Part shown: piece after piece, positions 16,812 through 24,361 of the stretch
Numbering within the stretch: position 1 is the stretch's first letter
How the letters are laid out: every line of letters begins with the position of its first letter
Origin: Geofilum rhodophaeum
Lineage (GTDB): Bacteria > Bacteroidota > Bacteroidia > Bacteroidales > Marinilabiliaceae
Assembly: GCF_002210225.1 (NCBI RefSeq)
Contig: NZ_MWUJ01000011.1
Location: 1-64,000 of the forward strand
Reading direction: 5' to 3'
DNA: 64,000 nt
Notes under the pieces: model-generated
The model's input: only the letters and a program-made list of their open reading frames with translations
Database searches by the model: none
Told to the model about the DNA's origin: nothing
Translations under genes and position numbers: made by a program

Positions 16812-18320
16812 ATGATAAAAAAAGTATTAGTAGCCAACCGTGGCGAAATTGCCGTTCGCATCATCCGCTCCTGTCGTGAGATGGGTCTTAAAAGTGTGGC
16901 GGTTTATTCCGATGCCGACCGTTCGTCGATGCATGTGCGCTATGCCGATGAAGCATGGCGACTGGGGCCTGCGCCCAGCACCGAAAGCTATCTCAACATC
17001 GATAAGATTATTCAAGTGGCTAAGGAGTCAAAAGCCGATGCCATTCACCCCGGTTATGGCTTTTTGTCGGAGAACACCGAATTTGCCAACCGCATAAGGG
17101 AAGCGGGACTCATTTTTATTGGTCCCTCTGCCGAGGCCATTACGGCAATGGGCGACAAAATGACGGCCCGTGAAATGATGAAAAAGGCCGGGGTACCCAT
17201 TGTGCCGGGCACCGACCAGTTGCCCGAATCGGAGGACGAAATCAAGGCCCTGGCCAGGAAAATTGGATACCCCGTGATGTTGAAGGCCTCGGCCGGTGGT
17301 GGTGGAAAGGGTATGCGCCTGGTAAAGACCGAAAAAGAATTGCTCCCCTCCCTGCTCAGGGCGCGTTCCGAAGCACGCAATGCCTTTGGCAACGAGGCGG
17401 TTTATATGGAAAAATACCTACTGGAACCCCACCATATTGAATTTCAGATTATGGCCGACAATCACGGCAATGTGGTGCATTTGTTTGAACGGGAGTGTTC
17501 GGTACAGCGGCGTCACCAAAAGGTAATTGAGGAAACCCCATCGCCCTTTATTACGGAGGAAATCAGGGCCGCCATGGCCGAGCAGGCCATTGCGGCAGCC
17601 AAATCGGTGAATTATTCGGGAGCAGGAACCGTGGAGTTTTTGGTGGACAAGGACCGCAACTTCTATTTTCTGGAAATGAATACGCGTTTGCAGGTGGAGC
17701 ACCCCATTACCGAAAGGGTAACAGGCATCGACCTGGTAAAGGCGCAAATTAAGGTGGCCAGTGGCGAAGTACTTGCCTTTAAGCAGGAGGACATTGCGCA
17801 ACGCGGCCATGCCATTGAGGCCCGGATTTATGCCGAAGACCCTGCCAACAACTTTATTCCCAGTCCCGGACTCATTCGTCACATCACCCAGCCCCTGGGT
17901 CTGGGGGTGCGGACCGACGGGTATGCCTACGAGGGTTACGAAATTCCGGTGTATTACGACCCCTTGATTTCGAAGCTGATTGTGTGGGCACCCACCCGGG
18001 CCGAGGCCATCAAACGCATGAAAAGGGCCTTGTACGAGTACAAAATTACCGGGGTAAAGACCAACATCCCCTTTGTGCAGCGCATTATGGAGGCCGAGGC
18101 TTTTGTGAAGGGCAACTACAACACTCACTTCATCGACGACAATCTGGAGCAGCTCTTGCAGCCCGAGACAGAAAACACGCAGTACGAGGATATTGCTATG
18201 ATTATGGCCTATCTCGATTTCCAAAACCGGCAGCACAAGCGTATGGACTTTGGCCAAAAGGCCGGCAACCAGTCCAACTGGAAAAATTTTGGTCGTTTGT
18301 TTCGCCACAACCCCTATTAA
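16812..18320 (+). CDS. accC: Biotin carboxylase subunit of an acyl-CoA carboxylase
   Basis: A 502-residue biotin carboxylase with N-terminal KVLVANRGEIAVRI, the glycine-rich ATP-grasp loop KASAGGGGKGM near 157-167, the NTRLQVEHP motif and EARIYAEDP. It carboxylates biotin on a carrier protein using ATP and bicarbonate. The next gene, 12 bases on, encodes that carrier. Its length beyond the ~450 residues of AccC of acetyl-CoA carboxylase, and the stand-alone pairing with a carrier having an extended N-terminus, fit a propionyl- or other acyl-CoA carboxylase. The carboxyltransferase gene is not adjacent, so substrate is undetermined. The symbol denotes the family. Confidence 0.92.
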   Translation: MIKKVLVANRGEIAVRIIRSCREMGLKSVAVYSDADRSSMHVRYADEAWRLGPAPSTESYLNIDKIIQVAKESKADAIHPGYGFLSENTEFANRIREAGLIFIGPSAEAITAMGDKMTAREMMKKAGVPIVPGTDQLPESEDEIKALARKIGYPVMLKASAGGGGKGMRLVKTEKELLPSLLRARSEARNAFGNEAVYMEKYLLEPHHIEFQIMADNHGNVVHLFERECSVQRRHQKVIEETPSPFITEEIRAAMAEQAIAAAKSVNYSGAGTVEFLVDKDRNFYFLEMNTRLQVEHPITERVTGIDLVKAQIKVASGEVLAFKQEDIAQRGHAIEARIYAEDPANNFIPSPGLIRHITQPLGLGVRTDGYAYEGYEIPVYYDPLISKLIVWAPTRAEAIKRMKRALYEYKITGVKTNIPFVQRIMEAEAFVKGNYNTHFIDDNLEQLLQPETENTQYEDIAMIMAYLDFQNRQHKRMDFGQKAGNQSNWKNFGRLFRHNPY

Positions 18321-18332
18321 ATCGTTTGTATT

Positions 18333-18836
18333 ATGAAGATGTTGGTAAAATCAGGCAAGCAGGAAAAAGCCGTTAAAATACTTAAGAAAGAGGGCGATTT
18401 GTTCACCATTATGGTGGGCGACCGCACTTACGAACTCGACATTGTAAAGGTGGAAGAAGGGGTTTACTCCATTCTGCACCAGGGCGAAAGCATCAACATG
18501 GAAATGATTGGCAGCGACCAACCCGGCAATTACAAGGTAAATACCTTGTACCAGTCGTACAACATTGATGTGGTGCCCGCCCTCAACCTGGCGGGCAACG
18601 GTCGCGCTAAAAAAGACAGTCACCAGCGCATTAAGGCACCCATGTCGGGCAAAATTGTGAAGCTCAAAGTGAAGGAAGGCGATGCCGTTGAAGAGGGTAC
18701 GCCCCTGGTGGTGCTTTCGGCCATGAAAATGGAGAACGAAATATGCAGCGAAGGCAAGGGCGTGGTCAGCAAAATAGCCATAAAAGAAGACGACTTGGTG
18801 AAAGACGGCCAGTTGATGATCGACATTAAGGCTTAA
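18333..18836 (+). CDS. Biotin/lipoyl-attachment carrier protein of acyl-CoA carboxylase
   Basis: A 167-residue carrier with a C-terminal biotinyl domain whose AMKMEN motif puts the biotinylated lysine at residue 132. The N-terminal ~85 residues form a separate small domain found in carriers that pair with the acyl-CoA or pyruvate-type carboxylases. It carries carboxybiotin from the upstream biotin carboxylase to a carboxyltransferase encoded elsewhere. The two genes are 12 bases apart and are closed by a strong terminator at 18866-18897, so they form a two-gene operon. Confidence 0.92.
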   Translation: MKMLVKSGKQEKAVKILKKEGDLFTIMVGDRTYELDIVKVEEGVYSILHQGESINMEMIGSDQPGNYKVNTLYQSYNIDVVPALNLAGNGRAKKDSHQRIKAPMSGKIVKLKVKEGDAVEEGTPLVVLSAMKMENEICSEGKGVVSKIAIKEDDLVKDGQLMIDIKA

Positions 18837-18865
18837 AGCCTTAATGGACTCTCGCAAAGTTTTAA

Positions 18866-18897
18866 AGCCTCGGCGCAAAAGTGCGCCGGGGCTTTTT
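18866..18897 (+). terminator. Intrinsic terminator after the carboxylase genes
   Basis: AGCCTCGGCGCA (18866-18877) pairs with TGCGCCGGGGCT (18881-18892, allowing one G-U) across a short loop, then TTTTT. The T-run is reused as the upstream element of the prfC promoter. Confidence 0.88.
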
Positions 18898-18923
18898 GCT
18901 CTGCCTTAAAATCCTTACTTTTG
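18895..18923 (+). promoter_or_regulatory. Promoter of prfC
   Basis: TTTG at 18895-18898, a 17-base spacer, then TACTTTTG at 18916-18923, a good match to the Bacteroidota TTTG/TAnnTTTG promoter, about 18 bases before the ATG at 18942. Confidence 0.6.
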
Positions 18924-18941
18924 CAGCCTTAAAAATATGGT

Positions 18942-20519
18942 ATGACCTTTAAAGACGAAATAAAGCGGCGACGCACCTTCGCCATCATCAGTCACCCCGA
19001 TGCCGGTAAAACTACGCTGACCGAAAAGCTGCTGCTTTTCGGGGGTGCCATTCACGTGGCCGGAGCGGTAAAATCAAACAAAATTAAGAAGACGGCCACC
19101 TCCGACTTCATGGAAATTGAAAAACAGCGGGGTATATCCGTGGCCACCTCAGTAATGGGATTTGACTACGAGGGCTATAAGGTCAATATTTTGGACACAC
19201 CGGGTCACCAGGATTTTGCCGAAGACACCTTTCGCACGCTCACGGCGGTAGACAGTGTAATTGTGGTGGTGGATGTGGCCAAAGGGGTGGAAGCCCAAAC
19301 GCGCAAGCTGATGGAAGTCTGCCGCATGCGCAAAACGCCGGTGATGGTCTTTGTAAACAAGCTGGACCGTCCGGGCCGCGATCCTTTTGACATTCTCGAC
19401 GAAATTGAAGAAGAGCTCCAAATAAAGGTACGTCCGCTGGCCTGGCCCATGGGCAGCGGCACCGAGTTCAATGGGGTGTACAACATCTTTGAGGAAAACC
19501 TCTATCTGTTTACCCCCAACAAGCAGTCGCTCGAAGAGGGCATTGAATTTAAGGACATCAACGACAAAGCTTTAATGGAACATATTCCAGAAAATGCAGC
19601 GGAGTCTCTCCGTGACGAGTTGGAACTGATACAGGGTGTGTATCCGGAGTTCGACAAGGAAGCTTATCTCAAGGGAGAGCTGGCTCCGGTATTTTTTGGC
19701 AGTGCGCTCAACAACTTTGGGGTGCGCGAGCTCCTGCATGCCTTCCTAAAAATTGCGCCCTCGCCCCGCCCCTCTCAGGCCGAATCACGCATTGTACAAC
19801 CCGACGAAGATAAGTTCAGCGGCTTTGTGTTTAAGATTCACGCCAATATGGATCCCAACCACCGTAACCGACTGGCTTTTGTCAAGATTTGCTCCGGCCA
19901 TTTTCAGCGCAACACCAACTATCAGCACGTCCGTTTGGGCAAGCAAATGAAATTCAGCAGTCCCACCGCCTTTATGGCTGAGAAAAAATCGATCATCGAC
20001 GAGGCTTTTCCGGGCGACATTGTGGGCATACCCGATTCGGGCAACTTCAAAATCGGCGATTCCCTTTCCGAAGGAGAAGTGCTCAATTTTAAGGGCTTAC
20101 CCAGCTTTTCACCCGAGCTGTTCCGCTACATCGAAAATGCCGATCCCATGAAATCGAAGCAGCTGGCCAAAGGCATCGACCAGTTGATGGACGAGGGCGT
20201 GGCCCAGTTGTTTACCAATCAGTTTAATGGTCGCAAGATCATTGGCACGGTGGGACAATTGCAATTTGAGGTTATTGAATACCGATTGCTGCACGAATAC
20301 GGAGCCTCCTGTCGCTACGAACCCATTAACCTTTACAAAGCTTGTTGGATTCGCTCAACCAATAAGGCCCAACTCGAGGATTTCAAAAAGCGGAAGGTGC
20401 AGTTTATGGCCAAGGACAAGCACGGACGGGATGTTTTTCTGGCCGACTCTTCGTACATGCTGCAAATGGCTCAGGAGAGTTTTAAAGACATCGAGTTTCA
20501 TTTTACTTCGGAGTTTTAA
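18942..20519 (+). CDS. prfC: Peptide chain release factor 3
   Basis: A 525-residue translational GTPase with G1 SHPDAGKTT at 17-25, G3 DTPGHQ and G4 [10 protein letters not shown], followed by beta-barrel domains II and III typical of RF3. It uses GTP to remove RF1 or RF2 from the ribosome after termination. Length and the RF3-specific sequence [13 protein letters not shown] distinguish it from EF-G. It has its own promoter overlapping the preceding terminator. A G/C-rich hairpin without a T-run (20567-20593) separates it from the thioesterase gene. Confidence 0.95.
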   Translation: MTFKDEIKRRRTFAIISHPDAGKTTLTEKLLLFGGAIHVAGAVKSNKIKKTATSDFMEIEKQRGISVATSVMGFDYEGYKVNILDTPGHQDFAEDTFRTLTAVDSVIVVVDVAKGVEAQTRKLMEVCRMRKTPVMVFVNKLDRPGRDPFDILDEIEEELQIKVRPLAWPMGSGTEFNGVYNIFEENLYLFTPNKQSLEEGIEFKDINDKALMEHIPENAAESLRDELELIQGVYPEFDKEAYLKGELAPVFFGSALNNFGVRELLHAFLKIAPSPRPSQAESRIVQPDEDKFSGFVFKIHANMDPNHRNRLAFVKICSGHFQRNTNYQHVRLGKQMKFSSPTAFMAEKKSIIDEAFPGDIVGIPDSGNFKIGDSLSEGEVLNFKGLPSFSPELFRYIENADPMKSKQLAKGIDQLMDEGVAQLFTNQFNGRKIIGTVGQLQFEVIEYRLLHEYGASCRYEPINLYKACWIRSTNKAQLEDFKKRKVQFMAKDKHGRDVFLADSSYMLQMAQESFKDIEFHFTSEF

Positions 20520-20566
20520 GGGGCTGAATATCCTTGGTATTTCTGCACAAAAGCACTAAATTTACT

Positions 20567-20593
20567 CAAGGAGGGGGCAAAAAGGCCCCCTTG
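20567..20593 (+). repeat. G/C-rich hairpin between prfC and the thioesterase gene
   Basis: CAAGGAGGGGGC (20567-20578) can pair with GCCCCCTTG (20585-20593) around an A-rich loop, leaving two unpaired bases in one arm. No T-run follows, so it is not a standard terminator; it could be an mRNA processing or stabilising element, and its AGGAGG lies about 45 bases before the next start. Confidence 0.45.
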
Positions 20594-20618
20594 CATATGC
20601 AACCAAAGCTGGTACACT

Positions 20619-21008
20619 ATGAGCACCAATACCTTGGAGGAGGGACTGCGACTTACCCTGGAGAAAATGGTAGAAGAAAGGGATTTGGCCATTAACCGTG
20701 CCACATCCGGTATTGCCGCCTTGTCGAGTTCGGCCCTCATTTTCTTTATCGAAAAAGCGGTGGCCAATCTGCTGGCTCCCTACCTCAGTGAAACGGAAGA
20801 TACAGTAAGTTCTGAAATCAACATTAAGCACATTAAGGGCGTTGGTGTGGGGCACAAAGTACGTTGCATTGTGCATCTTAAGTACATTGAAAAGCGCAAG
20901 CTCTTTTTCGACATTGCCGTATTTGACCATAATCACGACGAAGTAGCCATTGGAGCACATTGCCGCTACATTGTAAACAAAAAGGCTTTTGAAGCCGCAC
21001 TAAAGTAA
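20619..21008 (+). CDS. FlK-like hot-dog thioesterase
   Basis: A 129-residue single hot-dog protein resembling fluoroacetyl-CoA thioesterase FlK and its many uncharacterised relatives. The segments ATSGIAALSSSALIFFIEKA and the later HCRYIV cover the positions expected for catalytic residues, but I cannot assign them with certainty. It probably hydrolyses a short acyl-CoA; fluoroacetate is not implied. The downstream UPF0316 gene starts 5 bases after its stop, so the two are co-transcribed. Confidence 0.75.
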   Translation: MSTNTLEEGLRLTLEKMVEERDLAINRATSGIAALSSSALIFFIEKAVANLLAPYLSETEDTVSSEINIKHIKGVGVGHKVRCIVHLKYIEKRKLFFDIAVFDHNHDEVAIGAHCRYIVNKKAFEAALK

Positions 21009-21013
21009 TTTTT

Positions 21014-21595
21014 ATGGATTTGGCAGAAGGATTCTGGATTACCTGGGTCATCATACCCCTCTTAATTTTTTTGGCACGTGTAGCTGACGTAACTATAGGA
21101 ACCTTACGCATTGTTTTTGTTTCTAAAGGATTTAAAATACTGGCTCCCATACTGGGCTTTTTCGAGGTCTTTATTTGGCTCCTGGCCATGAGCCGGATTA
21201 TTCAGAACCTCGATTACTGGTTGTATTACATAGCCTATTCAGGAGGCTTTGCGGTGGGCAACTACGTGGGCCTTTTAATTGAGGAACGCCTGGCACTGGG
21301 TTTTGTTAATATGCGCATCATCACGCACGAATTGGGCGATGCCCTTATCAAGCGCCTGGCCAACGATGGCTTTGGGGTTACCTCTACCGAAGCCATGGGC
21401 AGTCGCTCCAAAGTCAACATCATTTACTGCGTAATTAAGCGCAGCGATTACAAGCAAGTGTCTGAGATCATCAAAGAGTACAACCCCAGGGCTTTCTACA
21501 CCATTGAGGACATCCGCTTTGCCAATCAGGGGGTATTCCCTTCGCGGTCGGTCATGCGGGGCTATGGCTCTTTTCCCTGGCGCAAAGGCAAATAG
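21014..21595 (+). CDS. UPF0316 / DUF2179 membrane protein
   Basis: A 193-residue protein with three predicted membrane helices in the first ~100 residues and a soluble C-terminal DUF2179 domain (about 110-180, core VIKRSDYKQVSEII). The combination defines the UPF0316 family, of unknown function. Related DUF2179 domains occur in YitT-type membrane proteins, and a ligand-sensing role has been suggested for such domains. It is in an operon with the thioesterase gene. The candidate RNA gene begins about 65 bases after its stop. Confidence 0.85.
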   Translation: MDLAEGFWITWVIIPLLIFLARVADVTIGTLRIVFVSKGFKILAPILGFFEVFIWLLAMSRIIQNLDYWLYYIAYSGGFAVGNYVGLLIEERLALGFVNMRIITHELGDALIKRLANDGFGVTSTEAMGSRSKVNIIYCVIKRSDYKQVSEIIKEYNPRAFYTIEDIRFANQGVFPSRSVMRGYGSFPWRKGK

Positions 21596-21625
21596 AAAAA
21601 GCCCTCCGAAATAGCCCGCAGAACC

Positions 21626-21656
21626 TTGCACAGGGCAGAGCAAAAGCTTATCTTTG
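21626..21656 (+). promoter_or_regulatory. Promoter of the candidate structured RNA
   Basis: TTG at 21626-21628, a 20-base spacer, then TATCTTTG at 21649-21656: a consensus Bacteroidota promoter facing a region without coding sequence on that strand. Transcription would begin around 21661-21664. Confidence 0.6.
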
Positions 21657-21661
21657 TAGCA

Positions 21662-21902
21662 CGATCATTGACATAAAAGAAACCGCATCAGCTGCTGGTG
21701 ATTGTTAAACTCAACACTAATAACATACCGAGTAAGCTATCTGTTTCAAGGACAGGCCTCAACCTTCGGGTTTATCTTCGGATACGGAGGATCTTCGCGA
21801 TACGGGTGCACTCAAATTCCTGTTTAATAGGAGTTTAATTAGTCTTAGCTGGTGCGGTCCCCCATAAAAAAGCAGCCTGTGCGTTAGCGTAGGCTGCTTT
21901 TT
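21662..21902 (+). ncRNA. Candidate structured small RNA of unknown family (about 240 nt)
   Basis: A non-coding stretch bounded by a consensus promoter and a strong terminator. A closing stem pairs ACCGCATCAGCT (21682-21693) with AGCTGGTGCGGT (21847-21858, one G-U). A second long stem pairs 21700-21712 with 21831-21844, with one bulged base and a few G-U pairs. Inside, CCTC (21757-21760) and GAGG (21787-21790) close a three-way junction made of two back-to-back UUCG-capped hairpins, AACC-UUCG-GGUU and UAUC-UUCG-GAUA. The long rod with an open centre recalls 6S RNA, but I cannot confirm the family; it is not tmRNA, SRP RNA or RNase P RNA. The end point is the terminator at 21866-21902. The start is inferred from the promoter. 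Confidence 0.6.
21866..21902. terminator. Bidirectional intrinsic terminator
   Basis: GCAGCCT (21872-21878) pairs perfectly with AGGCTGC (21891-21897), with an A-run before and a T-run after. It can end the small RNA on the plus strand and the YihY-family gene (stop at 21929) on the minus strand. Confidence 0.88.
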
Positions 21903-21928
21903 CTGTTTTGTCCGGCGCCATAACAAGG

Positions 21929-23278
21929 CTACAAATCACGCAGGAGGCGATTGTCGGCCAACTGTGCCTGGGTTTTTCCAAATTGATCCAGAATGCCTCT
22001 GAGTTTTTGATAGTCTTCGGTTTCCTCAAAATGGAAGTCCGACGTTCCGGAAGTTTCCAGGCGCTGAATAATACTGGCAACGGTCATCTGATCAATATCA
22101 AAAGCCGGAGCAAATCCAATTTCCCTTTCTTCATCAAACGCCACCACTTCAATCAATACACCGGCATCTTCCAGTTTCCGCAACAAATCAGACACCAGGC
22201 GAATGGGCAACTTCAAATCTACCGACAAATCGGCCATTGAAGGCGCCGGCTGTTGCGATTTGAAGGCATCAACCACATTTTTGACCACCAATAAACTAAC
22301 CAGTTTTCGGTAATCGTGACTGATACGCTGGGTATCGGCCTCAAACTCATAGCTCTTCTCGTTTTGATGGGCGTACGACAACTCAGCCCCCAAAAGAACC
22401 ACCAGCCATGAGGAATGCATCCAGATTAGAAACAAGGGCAGGGCAGCAAAACTACCATAAATGGCATTGTATTTTGACATACCTACCTGAAAGGTAATGT
22501 AGGCAAATTGCAGCCCTAAAAACAGCGACCCGGCTATTATTCCACCAAAAATGGCCGATGCAATCCGTACTTTGGTATTGGGCATCAGCAAAAACATGAT
22601 GGAGAAAACGGCCCATATTAAAATATAAGGCGATGCCCAGGTAATAATGGGGGTAGCTACCCGACCCAAATCAAAGACTTCGATGGAATTGGTAATGAAA
22701 ATCATGAAGCTCGACGACAACATGAGCAAAACGGTGGCTACCAACACAAAGGATATGTAATCGCTGAACTTACGAACGATACTCCGTGGCGTCTTTACGT
22801 CCCACACATCGTTGAACGACTTTTCGATGTTACCCAGAATGTTCATCACACTCCATAACAAAACCACCACTCCTACACCGGCTATCATGCCCCCCTTAGT
22901 GTTGTCGAGATAACTGAGGGCAAACTCCTGCACCCAATGCACCACCTCCTCATGCCCAACGAGGCGTTGCTGCAATTGTTCTTCCAGGGTTTCTCTAAAC
23001 CCAAAACCTTTGGCAATGGCAAAAGCCAGGGCCACCACAGGGACCACCGAAAGTAAGGAGTAATAGGTTAAGGCGGAAGCCTTAACCTGACAGTCATCCA
23101 CCAAAAAGCGACGTATGGCCAAAACAAAAATTCGAAAGATTCTGATCAACCAAAATTGTCTTTTGGTGGTAGCATCCTTTCGAACCCGCCAAATGTCTTC
23201 CTCTACAAACTGGCGGATTTTTTTTATCTTATCTATTATCACACTAATACCCTTTATAGAAGTGAAAGTGGGCCACAT
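21929..23278 (-). CDS. YihY/BrkB family inner membrane protein
   Basis: A 449-residue protein starting at the ATG at 23278 (a GTG at 23293 is an alternative). The central ~280 residues carry about six membrane helices with the family signature ALTYYSLLSVVPVVALAFA. The family was once called ribonuclease BN by mistake and is of unknown function. The C-terminal ~110 residues are soluble and include a winged-helix-like segment (PSMADLSVDLKLPIRLVSDLL), seen in many Bacteroidota homologues. It lies 34 bases downstream of the RNase P RNA gene on the same strand and ends in a bidirectional terminator. Confidence 0.88.
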   Translation of the reverse strand: MWPTFTSIKGISVIIDKIKKIRQFVEEDIWRVRKDATTKRQFWLIRIFRIFVLAIRRFLVDDCQVKASALTYYSLLSVVPVVALAFAIAKGFGFRETLEEQLQQRLVGHEEVVHWVQEFALSYLDNTKGGMIAGVGVVVLLWSVMNILGNIEKSFNDVWDVKTPRSIVRKFSDYISFVLVATVLLMLSSSFMIFITNSIEVFDLGRVATPIITWASPYILIWAVFSIMFLLMPNTKVRIASAIFGGIIAGSLFLGLQFAYITFQVGMSKYNAIYGSFAALPLFLIWMHSSWLVVLLGAELSYAHQNEKSYEFEADTQRISHDYRKLVSLLVVKNVVDAFKSQQPAPSMADLSVDLKLPIRLVSDLLRKLEDAGVLIEVVAFDEEREIGFAPAFDIDQMTVASIIQRLETSGTSDFHFEETEDYQKLRGILDQFGKTQAQLADNRLLRDL

Positions 23279-23312
23279 AAAGGGGACATCCACTCAGTAA
23301 AAATAAATTGAA

Positions 23313-23689
23313 ACAGCAAGCCTGTAAGCCGGATCCTGTACCGACACGAGGCCGGTGCCTGTCATTAATCTGCGGCAAGAGTCACCCCTTGCCTTTAGCG
23401 ACCTACCCTTTCCGGCTGTTGCCACCAGGACGAGCAACCCTGTACCCCAAAGGGGAACCGGAATATACATGGTCTTGCAACCCACAGGACGTACGGCTAC
23501 CATGGTCGCCCGCAGTACCGGTGGGCTCTTACCCCACCTTTTCACCCTTACCACGACAAGCGTGGCGGTTATTCTCTGTTACGCCTTGCATACCCTCGCG
23601 AGTATCTTCCCGTTAGGAAGTGTGGTGCTCTGTGTTGTCCGGACTTTCCTCCCACTGCCGAAGCAGTCAGCGACAGACCGGCTTGCTGT
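23313..23689 (-). ncRNA. rnpB: RNase P RNA, bacterial type A
   Basis: Read on the minus strand, the hallmark GGAAAGTCCGGAC appears near the 5' end (complement around 23638-23650). The terminal P1 stem is ACAGCAAGCC at the 5' end pairing with GGCTTGCTGT at the 3' end (23680-23689 and 23313-23322). GGGTGAAAAGGTGGGG and the 3' CGGCTTACAGG are also characteristic. The catalytic RNA removes tRNA 5' leaders. Its 5' end lies only 5 bases after the stop of the SPOR gene, so its promoter must overlap that gene, or it is processed from a longer transcript. End points come from the P1 stem and may be off by a few bases. Confidence 0.93.
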
Positions 23690-23694
23690 ACAAT

Positions 23695-24324
23695 TTATTC
23701 AATTCGGAAAGGACGATACTTCTCCAGGGGTACCAAAAAGGCATCCGGATAACCCTTAGCCTGAACCTCTGCCAAGACCCTGAGCGCATCTGCCCCATCC
23801 ACATTCTCTACACAATAGCGATAAATCTTATCGCGCATATAATACTCCTGAACACTGTCGAATTCTGAAAACTCAGAAACATATACCGGAAAACGATACG
23901 CAGCCAATTGCACGGTATACTGGGTGCCAGGAACGGGTGCTGCATCTTTATCGACCACGGGTGTTTGAGCCGAACTCTTCAAAGAAATTTTTCGGGTATT
24001 TAAAACAAAGGCATCGGTATAGCCCTGTGCCTTAAAAGCTTCCAGTTCACGGGCTGCATCCGAAAAGGAGGCGAAAGCACCAACGGTGTAACGCACAAAA
24101 CCATCGGTACAAACAAATTCCCGTACCTGATCCAACTGTTGAAAAAAGGAAGCGTTTTGCGGAGGCTCCTTAAGTGCAACAACCTGGATGGTATAATGCG
24201 GTGCACGAACAACATCTTCGGTGACTATCTTTCTTGAACTTCGTAAATGAGCCAGCTTATCGGCCTGAGCCGAAAAGACTGAAAACATAAACATCAGGCT
24301 TATTAAGGTTTTTACCAGCTTCAT
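23695..24324 (-). CDS. Secreted protein with two SPOR-like domains
   Basis: A 209-residue protein with an N-terminal signal peptide ending near QADK (residues 20-23). Two SPOR-like modules follow, about 42-108 (HYTIQVVALK... FVRYTVGAF) and about 132-200 (QYTVQLAAYR... IYRYCVENV). SPOR domains bind denuded glycan strands of septal peptidoglycan, so a periplasmic role near the division site or an accessory role for the adjacent OmpA protein is likely. It starts 37 bases after the stop of the OmpA-family gene and ends 5 bases before RNase P RNA. It may be the last coding gene of the adhesin operon. Confidence 0.8.
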   Translation of the reverse strand: MKLVKTLISLMFMFSVFSAQADKLAHLRSSRKIVTEDVVRAPHYTIQVVALKEPPQNASFFQQLDQVREFVCTDGFVRYTVGAFASFSDAARELEAFKAQGYTDAFVLNTRKISLKSSAQTPVVDKDAAPVPGTQYTVQLAAYRFPVYVSEFSEFDSVQEYYMRDKIYRYCVENVDGADALRVLAEVQAKGYPDAFLVPLEKYRPFRIE

Positions 24325-24361
24325 TGCAAGTGAGTTTTATTCAAAATTCTAAATATACATC

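Noticed and set aside
17418-18308. 296-codon open frame on the minus strand
   Set aside because: Antisense to the biotin carboxylase gene, which has full motif support.
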